From: Polyangiaceae bacterium
GTDB lineage: Bacteria; Myxococcota_A; Polyangia; Polyangiales; Polyangiaceae
NCBI GenBank assembly: GCA_025936115.1
Contig: JAICTZ010000049.1
Coordinates: 1 to 55,935 of the forward strand
Direction of reading: 5' to 3'
Length of the DNA: 55,935 bases
The translations under genes and the position numbers were made by a program. Below, in pieces: positions 29,496 through 38,364 of this stretch (position 1 is its first letter; each line of letters opens with the position of its first letter). Below the pieces are notes generated by a model. It did not search any database, was not told the origin of the DNA, and worked only from the letters and a program-made list of their open reading frames with translations.

Positions 29496-30893
29496 GTGAC
29501 CGAGCGCCGCTCATCCGACCTTCTGGTAGCTCTCGGCGCAGCTCTCGGGGTCCTCCTCCTCCCGACAGTCGCCGCGGCGAACGGCGCCTTCCCTGCCGTG
29601 AGCCAGCTCGTGAGCGACCCGGCCGACCCCGATCATCTGGTCCTGCGCTCGACGTTCGGGCTGCTCGTCACGCGTGATCGCGGGCAGAGCTGGGATTGGT
29701 TGTGCGAAGCGGCGCTCGGTTACAAGGACGTGCAGCCGCCCATGGCAGTGCTGCCGGGGGGCGTGATCTTGCTGGCGGTGCCGAACGGGATTTCGCGCAG
29801 TGACGCGAGCGGATGCGACTTCACGCTCGCGACGGGGCCCGATGCGGCGGTGCTCGATCTCGCTCGCGTGCCGGCCGAGGCCGACGGCGCCGTCGCGGTG
29901 AGTCTCTCGGGCACGACCGCGCAGCTCTGGCGCACTCATGACGCAGGCGTGACCTTCACCGCAGTCGGCGAGGCGATCAGCGGTTTCATTCCCGCGACCG
30001 TCGACGTGGCACCGTCGAACGCGAACGTCATCTACCTGAGCGGCTTGCTCGGCACGCAAGGCTCGCTCTTGCGTTCGAGCGACGGCGGCGTTTCGTACGC
30101 TACTTTTCCGATACCGAATACGACCACGGCGCACCGCCCGTACATCGCCGCGGTCGCCCCGAACGATCCCGACGTCGTGTACGTCCGACTCGACGGAGAA
30201 CCCTCCGAGCTCGAAGTGACACGCGACGGCGGCCAAACGTTCACGGCTCCGCTCACGACCGAAGTGCCGGCGCTCGGTCTCGCGCTCTCACCCGACGGAG
30301 AGACCATCATCGCGAGCAACTCGTTCGACGGCACCTTCCGTGCTGACACAAGCACGCTCGCATTCGAAAAGGTCGCATGCCAGGGCCCCTCGTGCTTGAG
30401 CTTCACCGAGTCGGGGCTCTTCGGCTGCGGCGATCAGCGGGTCGACGGCTTCGTGGTCGGTCAGTCGCAGGATCTCGGCAGGAGCTTTCAGCGCGTGGTC
30501 GACCTCACGTGCATTCGCGGCGCGGCCGCGTGCGGCTCGGACACGAGCGTCGGGCAACTCTGCCCCGACGCGTGGCCTCCCATCCAAGCTCAGATTGGCG
30601 CGACGGAGTGCTCGCCCCCCGAGGTCAGGCCATACACGGGGTGCTTCGACGGTATTGCCGGGGAAGCCGGCTCCGACGCGACAGGCGGCGCGACGGCGAG
30701 CGGCGGCACGACGAGCTCGTCCGGGCAGACGGCGGGTGCCGGGCAAGCCGGTAGCGGTGGTCAGCACGCCGGGGGTCGTGGGGGGTGCGCCGTCGCGCGC
30801 GGTCGCACGTCGGGAGCGAGCAGCTGGCTGTTCGGCGCGGCGCTCGGTTGGTCCCGTTTGCGGCGTCGACGCGCGCGGGCAAGGAGTCGCTGA
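29496..30893 (+). CDS. Exported beta-propeller (BNR-like) protein with variant MYXO-CTERM tail
   Basis: 465 residues from GTG, with GGAG 7 bp before it. A signal peptide (about 1-28, ending VAAA) precedes repeated propeller blades marked by DRGQSW, DAGVTF, DGGVSY, DGGQTF and DLGRSF, the Asp-box pattern S/T-x-D-x-G-x-x-W/F. A Gly/Ser/Thr stalk (about 390-425) leads to GGCAVARGRTSG, a short hydrophobic stretch and a run of arginines. This fits the MYXO-CTERM cell-surface sorting tail, with only one Cys near the usual GC motif. It is first of a three-gene run with the CX6CH lipoprotein and the pentaheme cytochrome (2-bp gap, then a 4-bp overlap). Confidence 0.8.
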   Translation: MTERRSSDLLVALGAALGVLLLPTVAAANGAFPAVSQLVSDPADPDHLVLRSTFGLLVTRDRGQSWDWLCEAALGYKDVQPPMAVLPGGVILLAVPNGISRSDASGCDFTLATGPDAAVLDLARVPAEADGAVAVSLSGTTAQLWRTHDAGVTFTAVGEAISGFIPATVDVAPSNANVIYLSGLLGTQGSLLRSSDGGVSYATFPIPNTTTAHRPYIAAVAPNDPDVVYVRLDGEPSELEVTRDGGQTFTAPLTTEVPALGLALSPDGETIIASNSFDGTFRADTSTLAFEKVACQGPSCLSFTESGLFGCGDQRVDGFVVGQSQDLGRSFQRVVDLTCIRGAAACGSDTSVGQLCPDAWPPIQAQIGATECSPPEVRPYTGCFDGIAGEAGSDATGGATASGGTTSSSGQTAGAGQAGSGGQHAGGRGGCAVARGRTSGASSWLFGAALGWSRLRRRRARARSR

Positions 30894-30895
30894 CC

Positions 30896-31348
30896 GTGCG
30901 CTCGGCGTCTCGGCTCGCGCGTCGGCGCATGGTTGGGCTCCTCGCGCTCTTGGCAACGGCGTGTGGCTCGCCCGAAAAACCGGCCGCTACGACGTGCGTC
31001 GAAGGCCTGCGCACCGACTGCAGCCCGCTCTACGCCCCAGCGACTTACTCGACCATCTTCGAAAAAATTCTGCACCCGACGTGCGCGCAGGGCATGGGCA
31101 CGTGTCACACCACGGACGCGGGTATGGGCGGGCTCGTGTTCGAGGACGCCGACGACGCTTACGCGCGACTGCTCGGCGACGCGGACGGGCGCGCGCGCGT
31201 CGCGGCGGGCGATCCGGCGTGTAGCTTGCTCGTCGAGCGACTCGAGGCCAAAGACCAGCAGGTGCGCATGCCGCCTGGTCCGACGCCGCTCTCCGAAGCC
31301 GCACGCTGTGACATCGTGCAGTGGATCAGCGAGGGCGCCGCGCGATGA
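30896..31348 (+). CDS. Lipoprotein with non-canonical CX6CH heme-like motif
   Basis: 150 residues from the GTG at 30896, 2 bp after the previous stop and 9 bp after a perfect AAGGAG. The signal peptide ends in lipobox TAC with C23. The motif HPTCAQGMGTCHT has C63 and C70-H71 six residues apart instead of two, and a possible axial Met is M125 in QVRMPPGP. Similar Cxn-CH domains with a late MPP are frequent in myxobacterial lipoproteins. Whether heme is bound cannot be told. It overlaps the pentaheme gene by 4 bp, which suggests a joint redox role. Confidence 0.7.
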   Translation: MRSASRLARRRMVGLLALLATACGSPEKPAATTCVEGLRTDCSPLYAPATYSTIFEKILHPTCAQGMGTCHTTDAGMGGLVFEDADDAYARLLGDADGRARVAAGDPACSLLVERLEAKDQQVRMPPGPTPLSEAARCDIVQWISEGAAR

Positions 31349-32841
31349 AGAAGCGGCGCCCTGCTGCCGGGCGGCGGATTGCAGCCGTCGCGGCGAGCGC
31401 CCTGCTCGCGGCGTGCACCGAAGCCGCGCCGTCAGCGCCGGCGACGACGCCGACCCATCTCGATCGCGACGCGTTGATGGATCCGGAAACGTGCTCGACC
31501 TGCCATCCGAACCAGTACGCCGAATGGGCGGGCAGCATGCACGCCTACGCGTCCGACGATCCGCTGTTCTTGGCGATGAACGCGCGCGGTCAGCGCGAGG
31601 CCGGCATCGGCAAGTTCTGCGTGAACTGCCACGCGCCGATGGCGGTGCGCACGGGTGCGACGGACGACGGCCTGAACCTTGCCGAGCTCCCGCCAAAGCT
31701 CAAGGGCGTCACCTGCTTTTTCTGTCACAGCGTGAAGGAAGTCACGGGCACGCACGACAATCCGCTCGTGCTCGCGAACGACGAGACCATGCGCGGCGAA
31801 TACACCGACCCGGTGCCGAACAGCGCGCACCGCTCGACCGGTTCGCACCTGCACGACCGCGATCTGCGCGAGTCGGCGACGCTCTGCGGCGCGTGCCACG
31901 ATATCGTGAACCAGCACGGCGCGCAGATCGAACGCACGTTCGCTGAATGGCAAGCGTCCGTGTTTTCCGAGCCGAGCGTCGGCACGACGTGCGGCCAATG
32001 CCACATGGATCAGAGCACGAACCTCGAGCCCGCCGCGGACGCGCCGGGCGTCTTCGCTCGGCGCACGCACGATCACCGCTTCCCCGCCGTCGACGTGCCG
32101 TTCACCGGCGACACCAGGGAGCTCGACGCGCGCGTACAGAGCTTCCTCGACACGACGCTACAGAGCGCGATCTGCGTGCGCGGCGCGGGCGCCCTCACCG
32201 ACGTGCGCGTGATTCTGGACAATGTCGCCGCAGGTCACGCCTTCCCGAGCGGCGCGGCGCAAGATCGACGGCTCTGGGTCGAGGTCTCGGCCTACGCGGG
32301 CAAAGAGCTCGTTTATCGGAGCGGACACGTGCCGGCGGGCACGTCCGTGACCGACCTCGATGATCCGGACGTGTGGTCCGTGCGCGACTGCCTGCTGGAT
32401 GCCGACGACGAGCCCGTGCACATGTTCTGGCAAGCGTCGTCCTTCGAGTCGAACCTCCTGCCCGGCCAAGCGACCTTCGATCAAATGGATCCTCGCTTTT
32501 ATCAGACGCACGTCGAGCAGAAGTATCCGCGCGGCGACGCCTACCTCTCCGCCTTCCCCGATCGCGTTAGCGTCAATATCTGGCTCGCGCCCGTCGGGCT
32601 CGACGTCGTGGACGATTTGGTCGCGAGCGGCGATCTCGCCGACGGTGACGAGCTGACGGTCGCCGAGCTCAAAGCTCGCTTGGCACCACGCGCGCTCGGC
32701 GCCGAGCTCACGTGGACGCCGGATACCGCAGCCCCGTCGTTCGTCTCCGACGGCCTGCCCATGTCGTGCATTACGACGAACGCGCTCAACTTCCGCGCCG
32801 ACACCGTGCCAGCCGTCAATCACGAGCGCTGCGTGCCCTAG
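31345..32841 (+). CDS. Pentaheme c-type cytochrome lipoprotein
   Basis: 498 residues from an ATG that overlaps the upstream stop (ATGA). Lipobox LAAC with C24. Five CXXCH heme sites are visible at 50 (CSTCH), 92 (CVNCH), 124 (CFFCH), 181 (CGACH) and 216 (CGQCH), with distal His candidates around (HLHDRD, HRFP). The clustering and the W-x-x-S-x-H after the first site resemble cytochrome c554/multiheme families. The C-terminal half (about 230-498) has no heme motif and is rich in beta-strand-like segments with acidic loops. It probably passes electrons at the outer membrane or cell surface; the partner enzyme is not in the window. Confidence 0.87.
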   Translation: MKKRRPAAGRRIAAVAASALLAACTEAAPSAPATTPTHLDRDALMDPETCSTCHPNQYAEWAGSMHAYASDDPLFLAMNARGQREAGIGKFCVNCHAPMAVRTGATDDGLNLAELPPKLKGVTCFFCHSVKEVTGTHDNPLVLANDETMRGEYTDPVPNSAHRSTGSHLHDRDLRESATLCGACHDIVNQHGAQIERTFAEWQASVFSEPSVGTTCGQCHMDQSTNLEPAADAPGVFARRTHDHRFPAVDVPFTGDTRELDARVQSFLDTTLQSAICVRGAGALTDVRVILDNVAAGHAFPSGAAQDRRLWVEVSAYAGKELVYRSGHVPAGTSVTDLDDPDVWSVRDCLLDADDEPVHMFWQASSFESNLLPGQATFDQMDPRFYQTHVEQKYPRGDAYLSAFPDRVSVNIWLAPVGLDVVDDLVASGDLADGDELTVAELKARLAPRALGAELTWTPDTAAPSFVSDGLPMSCITTNALNFRADTVPAVNHERCVP

Positions 32842-32876
32842 CCGTCACGCGGCGCCTTCGGGCGGCGACGCGAGCC

Positions 32877-33407
32877 CTAGCCCTCGATGCAAAAGAAGAA
32901 CGTCGCGCGATCGACGGGCTCGGCATCGACCGGCGCGTCACCGTAGTAGTCGAACTCGATGCGCCAAACTCCCGGCATGAACAGGTAAACGGGGCTCACG
33001 TCGTAAGCGTTCGAGTCGGCGTCGAACGTGACGACGGGCGGGACTTGGGTACCGTGGCCGTGATCGGGCATGAGCAGATCGACGCCGAGATTGCCCGAGA
33101 GCGGCGTGCCGTCGAGGTCCGTGACCAGCACCTCGAACGTGTTCGACCCTTTGGCGGGCGGCGCGGGTTCGCTCGAAACGAGCTCGAACGTGAGGACACC
33201 GCGCGCGCCCGATTTGTCGAGCTGTGCCGTGTAGGTGTCGATACGTGGGTCGTCGAGACACGAGACGCTCTCACCGCCGGAGGAAGTGTCGGCGGCACTC
33301 GACCCGCCGCTCCCCGCGGGCGCGGCAGTGTCCGACGAGCAGCCGGCGCTCGCGAGAGCCGCGCTGACGACGCCGAATGCAGCAAAAATAGCGAGCCCAA
33401 AGCGCAT
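32877..33407 (-). CDS. YtkA/FixH-like lipoprotein
   Basis: 176 residues from the ATG at 33407, chosen for the signal peptide and lipobox ASAGC (C23); upstream in-frame extension crosses the divergent gene. After a Gly/Ser linker, residues about 60-165 form a YtkA-like beta-sandwich: LTFELVSSEP, TFEVLVTDLDGTPL, VDLLMPDHGHG and PGVWRIEFDYYGD. YtkA-like domains occur near copper- and heme-related proteins. It is divergent from the small cytochrome, with 88 bp between, and convergent with the pentaheme gene. Confidence 0.75.
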   Translation of the reverse strand: MRFGLAIFAAFGVVSAALASAGCSSDTAAPAGSGGSSAADTSSGGESVSCLDDPRIDTYTAQLDKSGARGVLTFELVSSEPAPPAKGSNTFEVLVTDLDGTPLSGNLGVDLLMPDHGHGTQVPPVVTFDADSNAYDVSPVYLFMPGVWRIEFDYYGDAPVDAEPVDRATFFFCIEG

Positions 33408-33495
33408 GTCGAACCGGGTAAGCCTACACCGCCGCGCCGAGCGCGCCACGGCCGGAGCTTGCGCCATGCCGCTGGAGGGAACACGTTTTGGGGAC

Positions 33496-33876
33496 ATGGC
33501 GTGGCCTCGCCCGCACTGCGTCACGCTGTTTCTTTGCATGTGTCCGCTAGCGTGTGCAGGGGCAGGCGACCCGGCAGGTGATGCTCCTGCGTGTAGGGCG
33601 ACGCTACCGACCGGCACCGATTGCGACATGGCTACACCGAGTTATGCGACGGAGATCGCGTCGCTCGTCGAGGCGCACTGCCTCGACTGCCATTTCGCCG
33701 GAAATCACAACTCGTCGGTCGTGCTGGAGACACAGAGCGAGTTGAACCGCCAGCGCGGGCTCGTTGAAACGCAGGTGTACCGCTGTCAAATGCCGCCGAG
33801 CGACGGCGGACCGTTGAGCACGAGCGACCGGGCTCGACTCCTCAAATGGCTCGTCTGCGGCGCTCCGGATAATTAG
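33496..33876 (+). CDS. Small exported mono-heme c-type cytochrome
   Basis: 126 residues from ATG 33496, with GGGGA just before. The N-terminus is hydrophobic with several Cys (CVTLFLCMCPLACAG); it could be a lipoprotein leader but the lipobox is not classical. One heme site HCLDCH lies near residue 58, followed by a polar helix and QMPPSDGGPL, the Met ligand pattern of class I cytochromes. Similar tiny cytochromes sit next to YtkA-like lipoproteins on both sides here. The electron partner is unknown. Confidence 0.72.
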   Translation: MAWPRPHCVTLFLCMCPLACAGAGDPAGDAPACRATLPTGTDCDMATPSYATEIASLVEAHCLDCHFAGNHNSSVVLETQSELNRQRGLVETQVYRCQMPPSDGGPLSTSDRARLLKWLVCGAPDN

Positions 33877-33935
33877 GGGCCAGCCCCGGCTGGTGGAGTT
33901 GACAGCGCTCGCTGACGGTACAAGAGCCTCTGGCC

Positions 33936-34601
33936 GTGAAGCACTCATCCTCGTTCGCCCGTGTCGGCGCGGCAGTCGTGACCCTGTTTCTCGCGAGCGT
34001 CCCGGGCTGCAAAGGCGACGACGACACGATGGACGGGCAGGCCGGCGCCACGATGTGCACCAGCTCGGGCGGGCCTGTCGAAGACGGGACCATGGACCTG
34101 CACTGCACTGACCCGGCGGGAGGTCCCATCGTCCAGAGCGTGGGTGCTTGCCAGACCGACGCGCCCGAAGGTACGGCCGGCGCCGCGGGTGCCGGCGGCG
34201 CAGCTGGCGCGGGAGCTGACGACGAGGAATTCAGCGTTCTCACCTCGCACCAAGGCGCCGACGACGACTGCAAGTACGACGTGAGCTTCACGAACACTTG
34301 CGTCGAGCTCAACCGGCCCGTGACCTTCACGCTGAAGCTCACGACGCGCGCCACCGGCAAGCCAGCAACGGGAGCGCGACCGTACTTCCCCGAAATTTAT
34401 CTCGCCGAGGACCCTTCGCACATCTCGCCGAGTTTCGAGATCAAGGCGCCGGAAAAGCCGTCGGGGTCGTATGCGATCGGCCCTATCGTGTTCGACCGTT
34501 CCGGGCGTTGGGTCGTGCGCTTTCACTTTTACGAAACGTGCAGCGACGTACCCCCGGATTCTCCTCACGCGCACGTCGCCTTCTATATCGACGTGCCCTG
34601 A
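33936..34601 (+). CDS. Lipoprotein with FixH/YtkA-like domain
   Basis: 221 residues from GTG. Signal peptide ending in lipobox VPGC (C25). Residues about 75-95 are a Gly/Ala stalk, and about 100-221 form a beta-sandwich with RPVTFTLKLTTRATGKPATGA, PEIYLAEDPSHIS and GRWVVRFHFYETC. The layout and the closing RWVVRFHF motif resemble the YtkA-like lipoprotein at 32877-33407, so the two may be diverged paralogs placed around the small cytochrome. It holds three pairs of Cys outside the lipid anchor (about C40-C57-C72 and later). Confidence 0.68.
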   Translation: MKHSSSFARVGAAVVTLFLASVPGCKGDDDTMDGQAGATMCTSSGGPVEDGTMDLHCTDPAGGPIVQSVGACQTDAPEGTAGAAGAGGAAGAGADDEEFSVLTSHQGADDDCKYDVSFTNTCVELNRPVTFTLKLTTRATGKPATGARPYFPEIYLAEDPSHISPSFEIKAPEKPSGSYAIGPIVFDRSGRWVVRFHFYETCSDVPPDSPHAHVAFYIDVP

Positions 34602-34657
34602 GGTTTTTGGGCCGCGGCACGCAACTGAGTGCGGCGACCGGCCGAACTCCGTCGAGC

Positions 34658-34969
34658 ATGCCCATCAGCCTCGACGGCGTTCGTTTCAGCGAACCGAGCC
34701 TTGCTCCCGCGAACGGAGCAGAGGCGGCGACGCATCATAGCGAATCGGCCCATTTTCAGCGCCTCTTCGCGCGACTCGCCCATGAAGTCGATCGGGGAGA
34801 GACCCTGGTCGCATCCGGCGTGCACGCCGGATACGAGCAGCGCGACGCAGCGCAGTTGATTGCGCTACAGGCCGGCATTTACCGCTACAGCGAAGCCGTG
34901 GATCTGACGGTCAAGCTGGTCGATCGGACGGCCGCGACCGCAAAGACGATCCTGGAGAGCGGCCGGTGA
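34658..34969 (+). CDS. Type III secretion inner-rod-like protein (SctI/EscI-type), orphan
   Basis: 103 residues. The N-terminal ~30 are polar and disordered; the rest is helical. The C-terminal part LIALQAGIYRYSEAVDLTVKLVDRTAATAKTI (67-98) has the pattern of type III secretion inner-rod and needle proteins: LxxLQAxxYxYSxxVDLxxKLVDRxxxxxKTxL. From memory, EscI/HrpB-type proteins end in similar L-Q-x-Y-x-Y-x-x-x-x-x-L-x-x-K motifs. No other type III secretion gene is in the window. Start at 34658; no strong ribosome site is seen. The downstream gene overlaps its stop by 4 bp. Identity moderate. Confidence 0.55.
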   Translation: MPISLDGVRFSEPSLAPANGAEAATHHSESAHFQRLFARLAHEVDRGETLVASGVHAGYEQRDAAQLIALQAGIYRYSEAVDLTVKLVDRTAATAKTILESGR

Positions 34970-35472
34970 CACGGCAAACGACGAGAGCGTCGCTTGCCGC
35001 ACGATTTGGTTTGTGTTTGAGTCGAGCCGTTCCGATGTCTTCGAGGCCGCGCTCCGACAATCGCGTCGCCGCACCATGGCGCGCGCTGCTCGCGCTCGCG
35101 ACGACGGCCGCGGCCTGGCTCGTCGTGCTCTCGCACCTGACGACGGCCCTGCATTTTGCGCTGATTTCCCATGAAATCTGCTCCGCTCACGGCGAGCTCG
35201 TGCACGGCTCGAACGCCGCGCACGCCCGCGTGAGCGCCGGCGCGAGCACGCGTGAGAAGGCCGCTGTCCTGCCGGCCGGTGACGAGGAAGGGCACGATCA
35301 TTGTCCGCTGCTGAGCCGCCGGTACGAGCACACGGCCGTACTCGCGGCACCGAACGTTCGGATGGCATCCGCGCCGCTCGAGCGTGTGGCGGTGATCACT
35401 CAGCGCGACGGCATCGCCCCGTCGCGCTGCGCACTGTTGCTCGCAGCGCCAAAACAGTCCCCGCCCGCCTGA
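34966..35472 (+). CDS. His/Cys-rich membrane-anchored protein (DUF2946-like)
   Basis: 168 residues from a GTG overlapping the previous stop, with GGAGAG 6 bp before it; an ATG at 35035 is the alternative. One membrane helix (about 38-66) is followed by a candidate metal site SHEICSAHGELVH (H69, C72, H75, H80), a polar stretch and GHDHCPLL (H110, H112, C113). Small proteins of this look are often found directly before TonB-dependent receptors for metals, and the receptor gene follows after 225 bp. Metal binding is inferred from the His/Cys pattern only. Confidence 0.65.
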   Translation: MTRQTTRASLAARFGLCLSRAVPMSSRPRSDNRVAAPWRALLALATTAAAWLVVLSHLTTALHFALISHEICSAHGELVHGSNAAHARVSAGASTREKAAVLPAGDEEGHDHCPLLSRRYEHTAVLAAPNVRMASAPLERVAVITQRDGIAPSRCALLLAAPKQSPPA

Positions 35473-35697
35473 GCGCGTTCGTCATACGGAACGCCCGGGT
35501 TCGCTCCCGGCACGCACGCGCGGTCATCCTCGTCGGTTAGCTCCCGGCGTCGCCGCGTCGTGTTCTCAGTCGCGCTCCCTTGAGCCAAGCGCGTCCGCTC
35601 GAGGCGGCCGTGCTCGCCGGCTTCGCCGGCGATGCGCTCGACCATGTTCCTCTCGAGTCGCCTCGGCAGTTGCCGCTTGGCGAACCTTCCCGATTTC

Positions 35698-38289
35698 ATG
35701 CCTTCCGCCGCTAAGTTGCGCCGTATCATCGCTAGTTTATCGTTCGCGCTCGCGGCGACCGGGTCGTGCATTACCAGTCGCGCCGCGGCCGCCGACGTGA
35801 CACCGCCGACGCTCGTGCGCGAGGTCGCTCCCGAGTGGCCAGGCGGCACGTCCGCCGAGCGCGACGTGCTCGTGCCGGTCGTTCTCACCGTCCGCGCTGA
35901 CGGTACGGTTTCGAACGTCGCCGTGAGCGAGAGTCGCGGCGCCGATTTCGACGCGGCGGCCGTGAACGCCGCGCTCGATTGGCGCTTCGAGCCGGCGCGG
36001 CGCGACGGCGTAGCGGTCGCTGCACGCATTCGCGCTGTCGTTCGCTTCGCCGCCCCGGCCGCAGCCGAGCCCCCGCCGGCAGCTCTGCCGGCACCCACTC
36101 CGGCGCCTCCTCCACCCGAATCGGCCCCAAAACCCCGCACCACGACTCCAGCAGCTCCTCCGGCTCCCCCACCCGGCGGCGCGCCTCCGCAGACCACCGA
36201 GCCCGAAGCCGAAGTGATCGTGGAAGGTCGCGCAGCGACGCCTCCGCGCGGCGCCTCGGATTACGCCGTCAACGTCGGTGAGCTTGCGCGCGTGCCCCGC
36301 AAAAACGCCAGCGAGCTCTTGAAGCTCGCCCCCGGCGTCTACCTCACGAACGAAGGCGGCGAGGGTCATGCAGAGCGCATCTACCTCCGCGGCTTCGACG
36401 CGCGCGAAGGCCAAGACATCGAGGCGAGCGTCGATCACATTCCCGTCAACGAGAGCGGCAACCTACACGGCAACGGCTTCGCCGACCTGCACTTCATCAT
36501 CCCCGAGCTCGTGCTGTCACTGCGCGTGCTCGAAGGACCCTTCGATCCGCGTCAGGGCAACTACGCCGTCGCGGGCAGCGCCGACTACGAAACGGGACTC
36601 ACCCAGCGCGGAGTGACCGCAAAATACACGTTCGGATCCTACGGCACGCAGCGTGCGCTCGTCCTCTGGGGTCCGCCCGGCGAGAGCACGCACACCTACG
36701 GCGGCGCCGAGATCTTCCACACGGACGGCTACGGTCAGAACCGCGACGCAACACGTGGTCGCGCCATGGCGCAATACGAAGGCCGGCTCGGGGCGCACAC
36801 GCTCTTTTGGCTCAGCGGCGCCGCCTACTCCGACTCGTACCACAGCGCCGGACTCCTGCGCGAAGACGAGGTCACGAGCGGCCGCAAAGGATTTTACGAC
36901 ACCGAGGATGCACACCAGGGCGGCGACGGGACGCGCTTTCAGCTCGCGGCCGATATCGAGACCAAGGCCGGCGACTTCGTGCTCTATCAGCAACTCTTCG
37001 CGATTCGTCGCGCCATGCGCTTGCGTGAAAACTTCACGGGCTTCCTGCTCGACGGTCAGGAAGCGATTCAGGAGCCGCATCTGCAGCGCGGCGATCTGAT
37101 CGACATGCACGTCGACGAATCGACGTTCGGGGGGCGCGGCTGGGCTCGTACGCAAGGCACGGCGCTCGGGCAAACCCAGGAGCTCGAGCTCGGCTACTTC
37201 GCGCGCGGCGACAGCGTGGACGCGACGCAGCAGCGCATCGCAGCGGCCACGGACGTCCCGTATCACACCGACACGGCTCTTCACTCCAATCTCGCCGACA
37301 TCGGCCTTTACGGCGACGTGGCCCTCCGGCCGCTCGATTGGGTCACGCTGCGCGGCGGCGCGCGCATCGATCTCTTCAGCTACGACGTGCTCGATGCCTG
37401 CGCCGTGCAAGACGTTTCGGCGCCGAACCCGAGCAATCCGCCGGGCGACGTGAGCTGCCTCGATCAACAGCGCGGCGGCGCGCATCGCGAGCCGAACCAG
37501 CGTTCGTCGACGGCCAGCACGAAGCTCATGCCGCGCGCGGCGCTGTTGCTCGGCCCGTTTTCGCATGTTTCGTTCTCGCTCGCGTGGGGCCAAGGCGTGC
37601 GGTCGATCGACCCGTCGTACGTCACGCAAGACGTGAAGACGCCGTTCGCGAGCGTCGTGTCCGAAGAAGCCGGCGTGCTGTACGCGCACAGCTTTTCGGA
37701 CCTTTCCGTCGTGGCGCGCTCCGTTTTCTTCCGTACCCACGTCGATCGCGATCTCGTGTTCAGTGAAACCGAGGGTCGCTCGGTGCTCGGCGGCGGCACG
37801 ACGCGCACGGGCTGGACGGGCGCGTTGCGGCTCACGAACGCGCTCTTGGACGAAAACGCCAACGTCACGCTCGTGCGCTCGACCTATGACGACACGCACC
37901 TGCTCGTCCCCTACGTGCCAGACCTGGTGGTGCGCTCCGACACCGCGCTCGGCACGGACCTGCCGCTCACCTTGCTCGGCCGCACGCCCCGCGGCTCACT
38001 CGGACTCGGCGTGGGCTACATCGGCCGGCGCGCGCTACCGTACGGCGAGCGCAGCGACACCATCGTCACGCTCGACGGCTCGGCGGCCCTGCGCTGTGGT
38101 CCCTTCGAGCTCGAGCTCGAAGTCACGAACCTGCTCGACACTCGCTACAAGCTCGCCCAGTACGATTTCCCCTCGAACTTTCCGGCCTCGCCGGGCGCGC
38201 CACCGACACTCGTGCCGGCGCGGTCGTTCGCGGCGGGGGCGCCGCGCATGGTGTTTCTCACGCTGGGCGCGACGATCGGGGGTTCTTGA
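35698..38289 (+). CDS. TonB-dependent outer-membrane receptor with N-terminal TonB-like domain
   Basis: 863 residues from the ATG at 35698, chosen for the signal peptide (about 1-32, ending SRAAAA). Residues 33-118 are a TonB C-terminal-like domain (VREVAPEWPGG..., VVLTVRADGTVSNVAVSESRG, LDWRFEPARRDG). A Pro/Ala linker (119-170) leads to a TonB-box-like EAEVIVEG (170-177), the plug (about 180-300; LKLAPGVYLTNEGGEGH, IYLRGFDAREGQDIEASVDHIPV) and a barrel of about 560 residues ending in the LEVTNLLDTRYKLA family tail. It should import a chelate across the outer membrane. The ligand is not evident. Confidence 0.9.
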   Translation: MPSAAKLRRIIASLSFALAATGSCITSRAAAADVTPPTLVREVAPEWPGGTSAERDVLVPVVLTVRADGTVSNVAVSESRGADFDAAAVNAALDWRFEPARRDGVAVAARIRAVVRFAAPAAAEPPPAALPAPTPAPPPPESAPKPRTTTPAAPPAPPPGGAPPQTTEPEAEVIVEGRAATPPRGASDYAVNVGELARVPRKNASELLKLAPGVYLTNEGGEGHAERIYLRGFDAREGQDIEASVDHIPVNESGNLHGNGFADLHFIIPELVLSLRVLEGPFDPRQGNYAVAGSADYETGLTQRGVTAKYTFGSYGTQRALVLWGPPGESTHTYGGAEIFHTDGYGQNRDATRGRAMAQYEGRLGAHTLFWLSGAAYSDSYHSAGLLREDEVTSGRKGFYDTEDAHQGGDGTRFQLAADIETKAGDFVLYQQLFAIRRAMRLRENFTGFLLDGQEAIQEPHLQRGDLIDMHVDESTFGGRGWARTQGTALGQTQELELGYFARGDSVDATQQRIAAATDVPYHTDTALHSNLADIGLYGDVALRPLDWVTLRGGARIDLFSYDVLDACAVQDVSAPNPSNPPGDVSCLDQQRGGAHREPNQRSSTASTKLMPRAALLLGPFSHVSFSLAWGQGVRSIDPSYVTQDVKTPFASVVSEEAGVLYAHSFSDLSVVARSVFFRTHVDRDLVFSETEGRSVLGGGTTRTGWTGALRLTNALLDENANVTLVRSTYDDTHLLVPYVPDLVVRSDTALGTDLPLTLLGRTPRGSLGLGVGYIGRRALPYGERSDTIVTLDGSAALRCGPFELELEVTNLLDTRYKLAQYDFPSNFPASPGAPPTLVPARSFAAGAPRMVFLTLGATIGGS

Positions 38290-38364
38290 TGACGGCTGGC
38301 ACTACTGCCGGAGTCTTGGAGGGCCAGATCACGATCGGCGAGAGAGGCCAAGAGCCACGTGCAT

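Noticed and set aside
34658..34969. Complete type III secretion cluster
   Set aside because: Only one rod-like gene is present; neighbours are a His-rich membrane protein and YtkA-like lipoproteins, not export apparatus genes.
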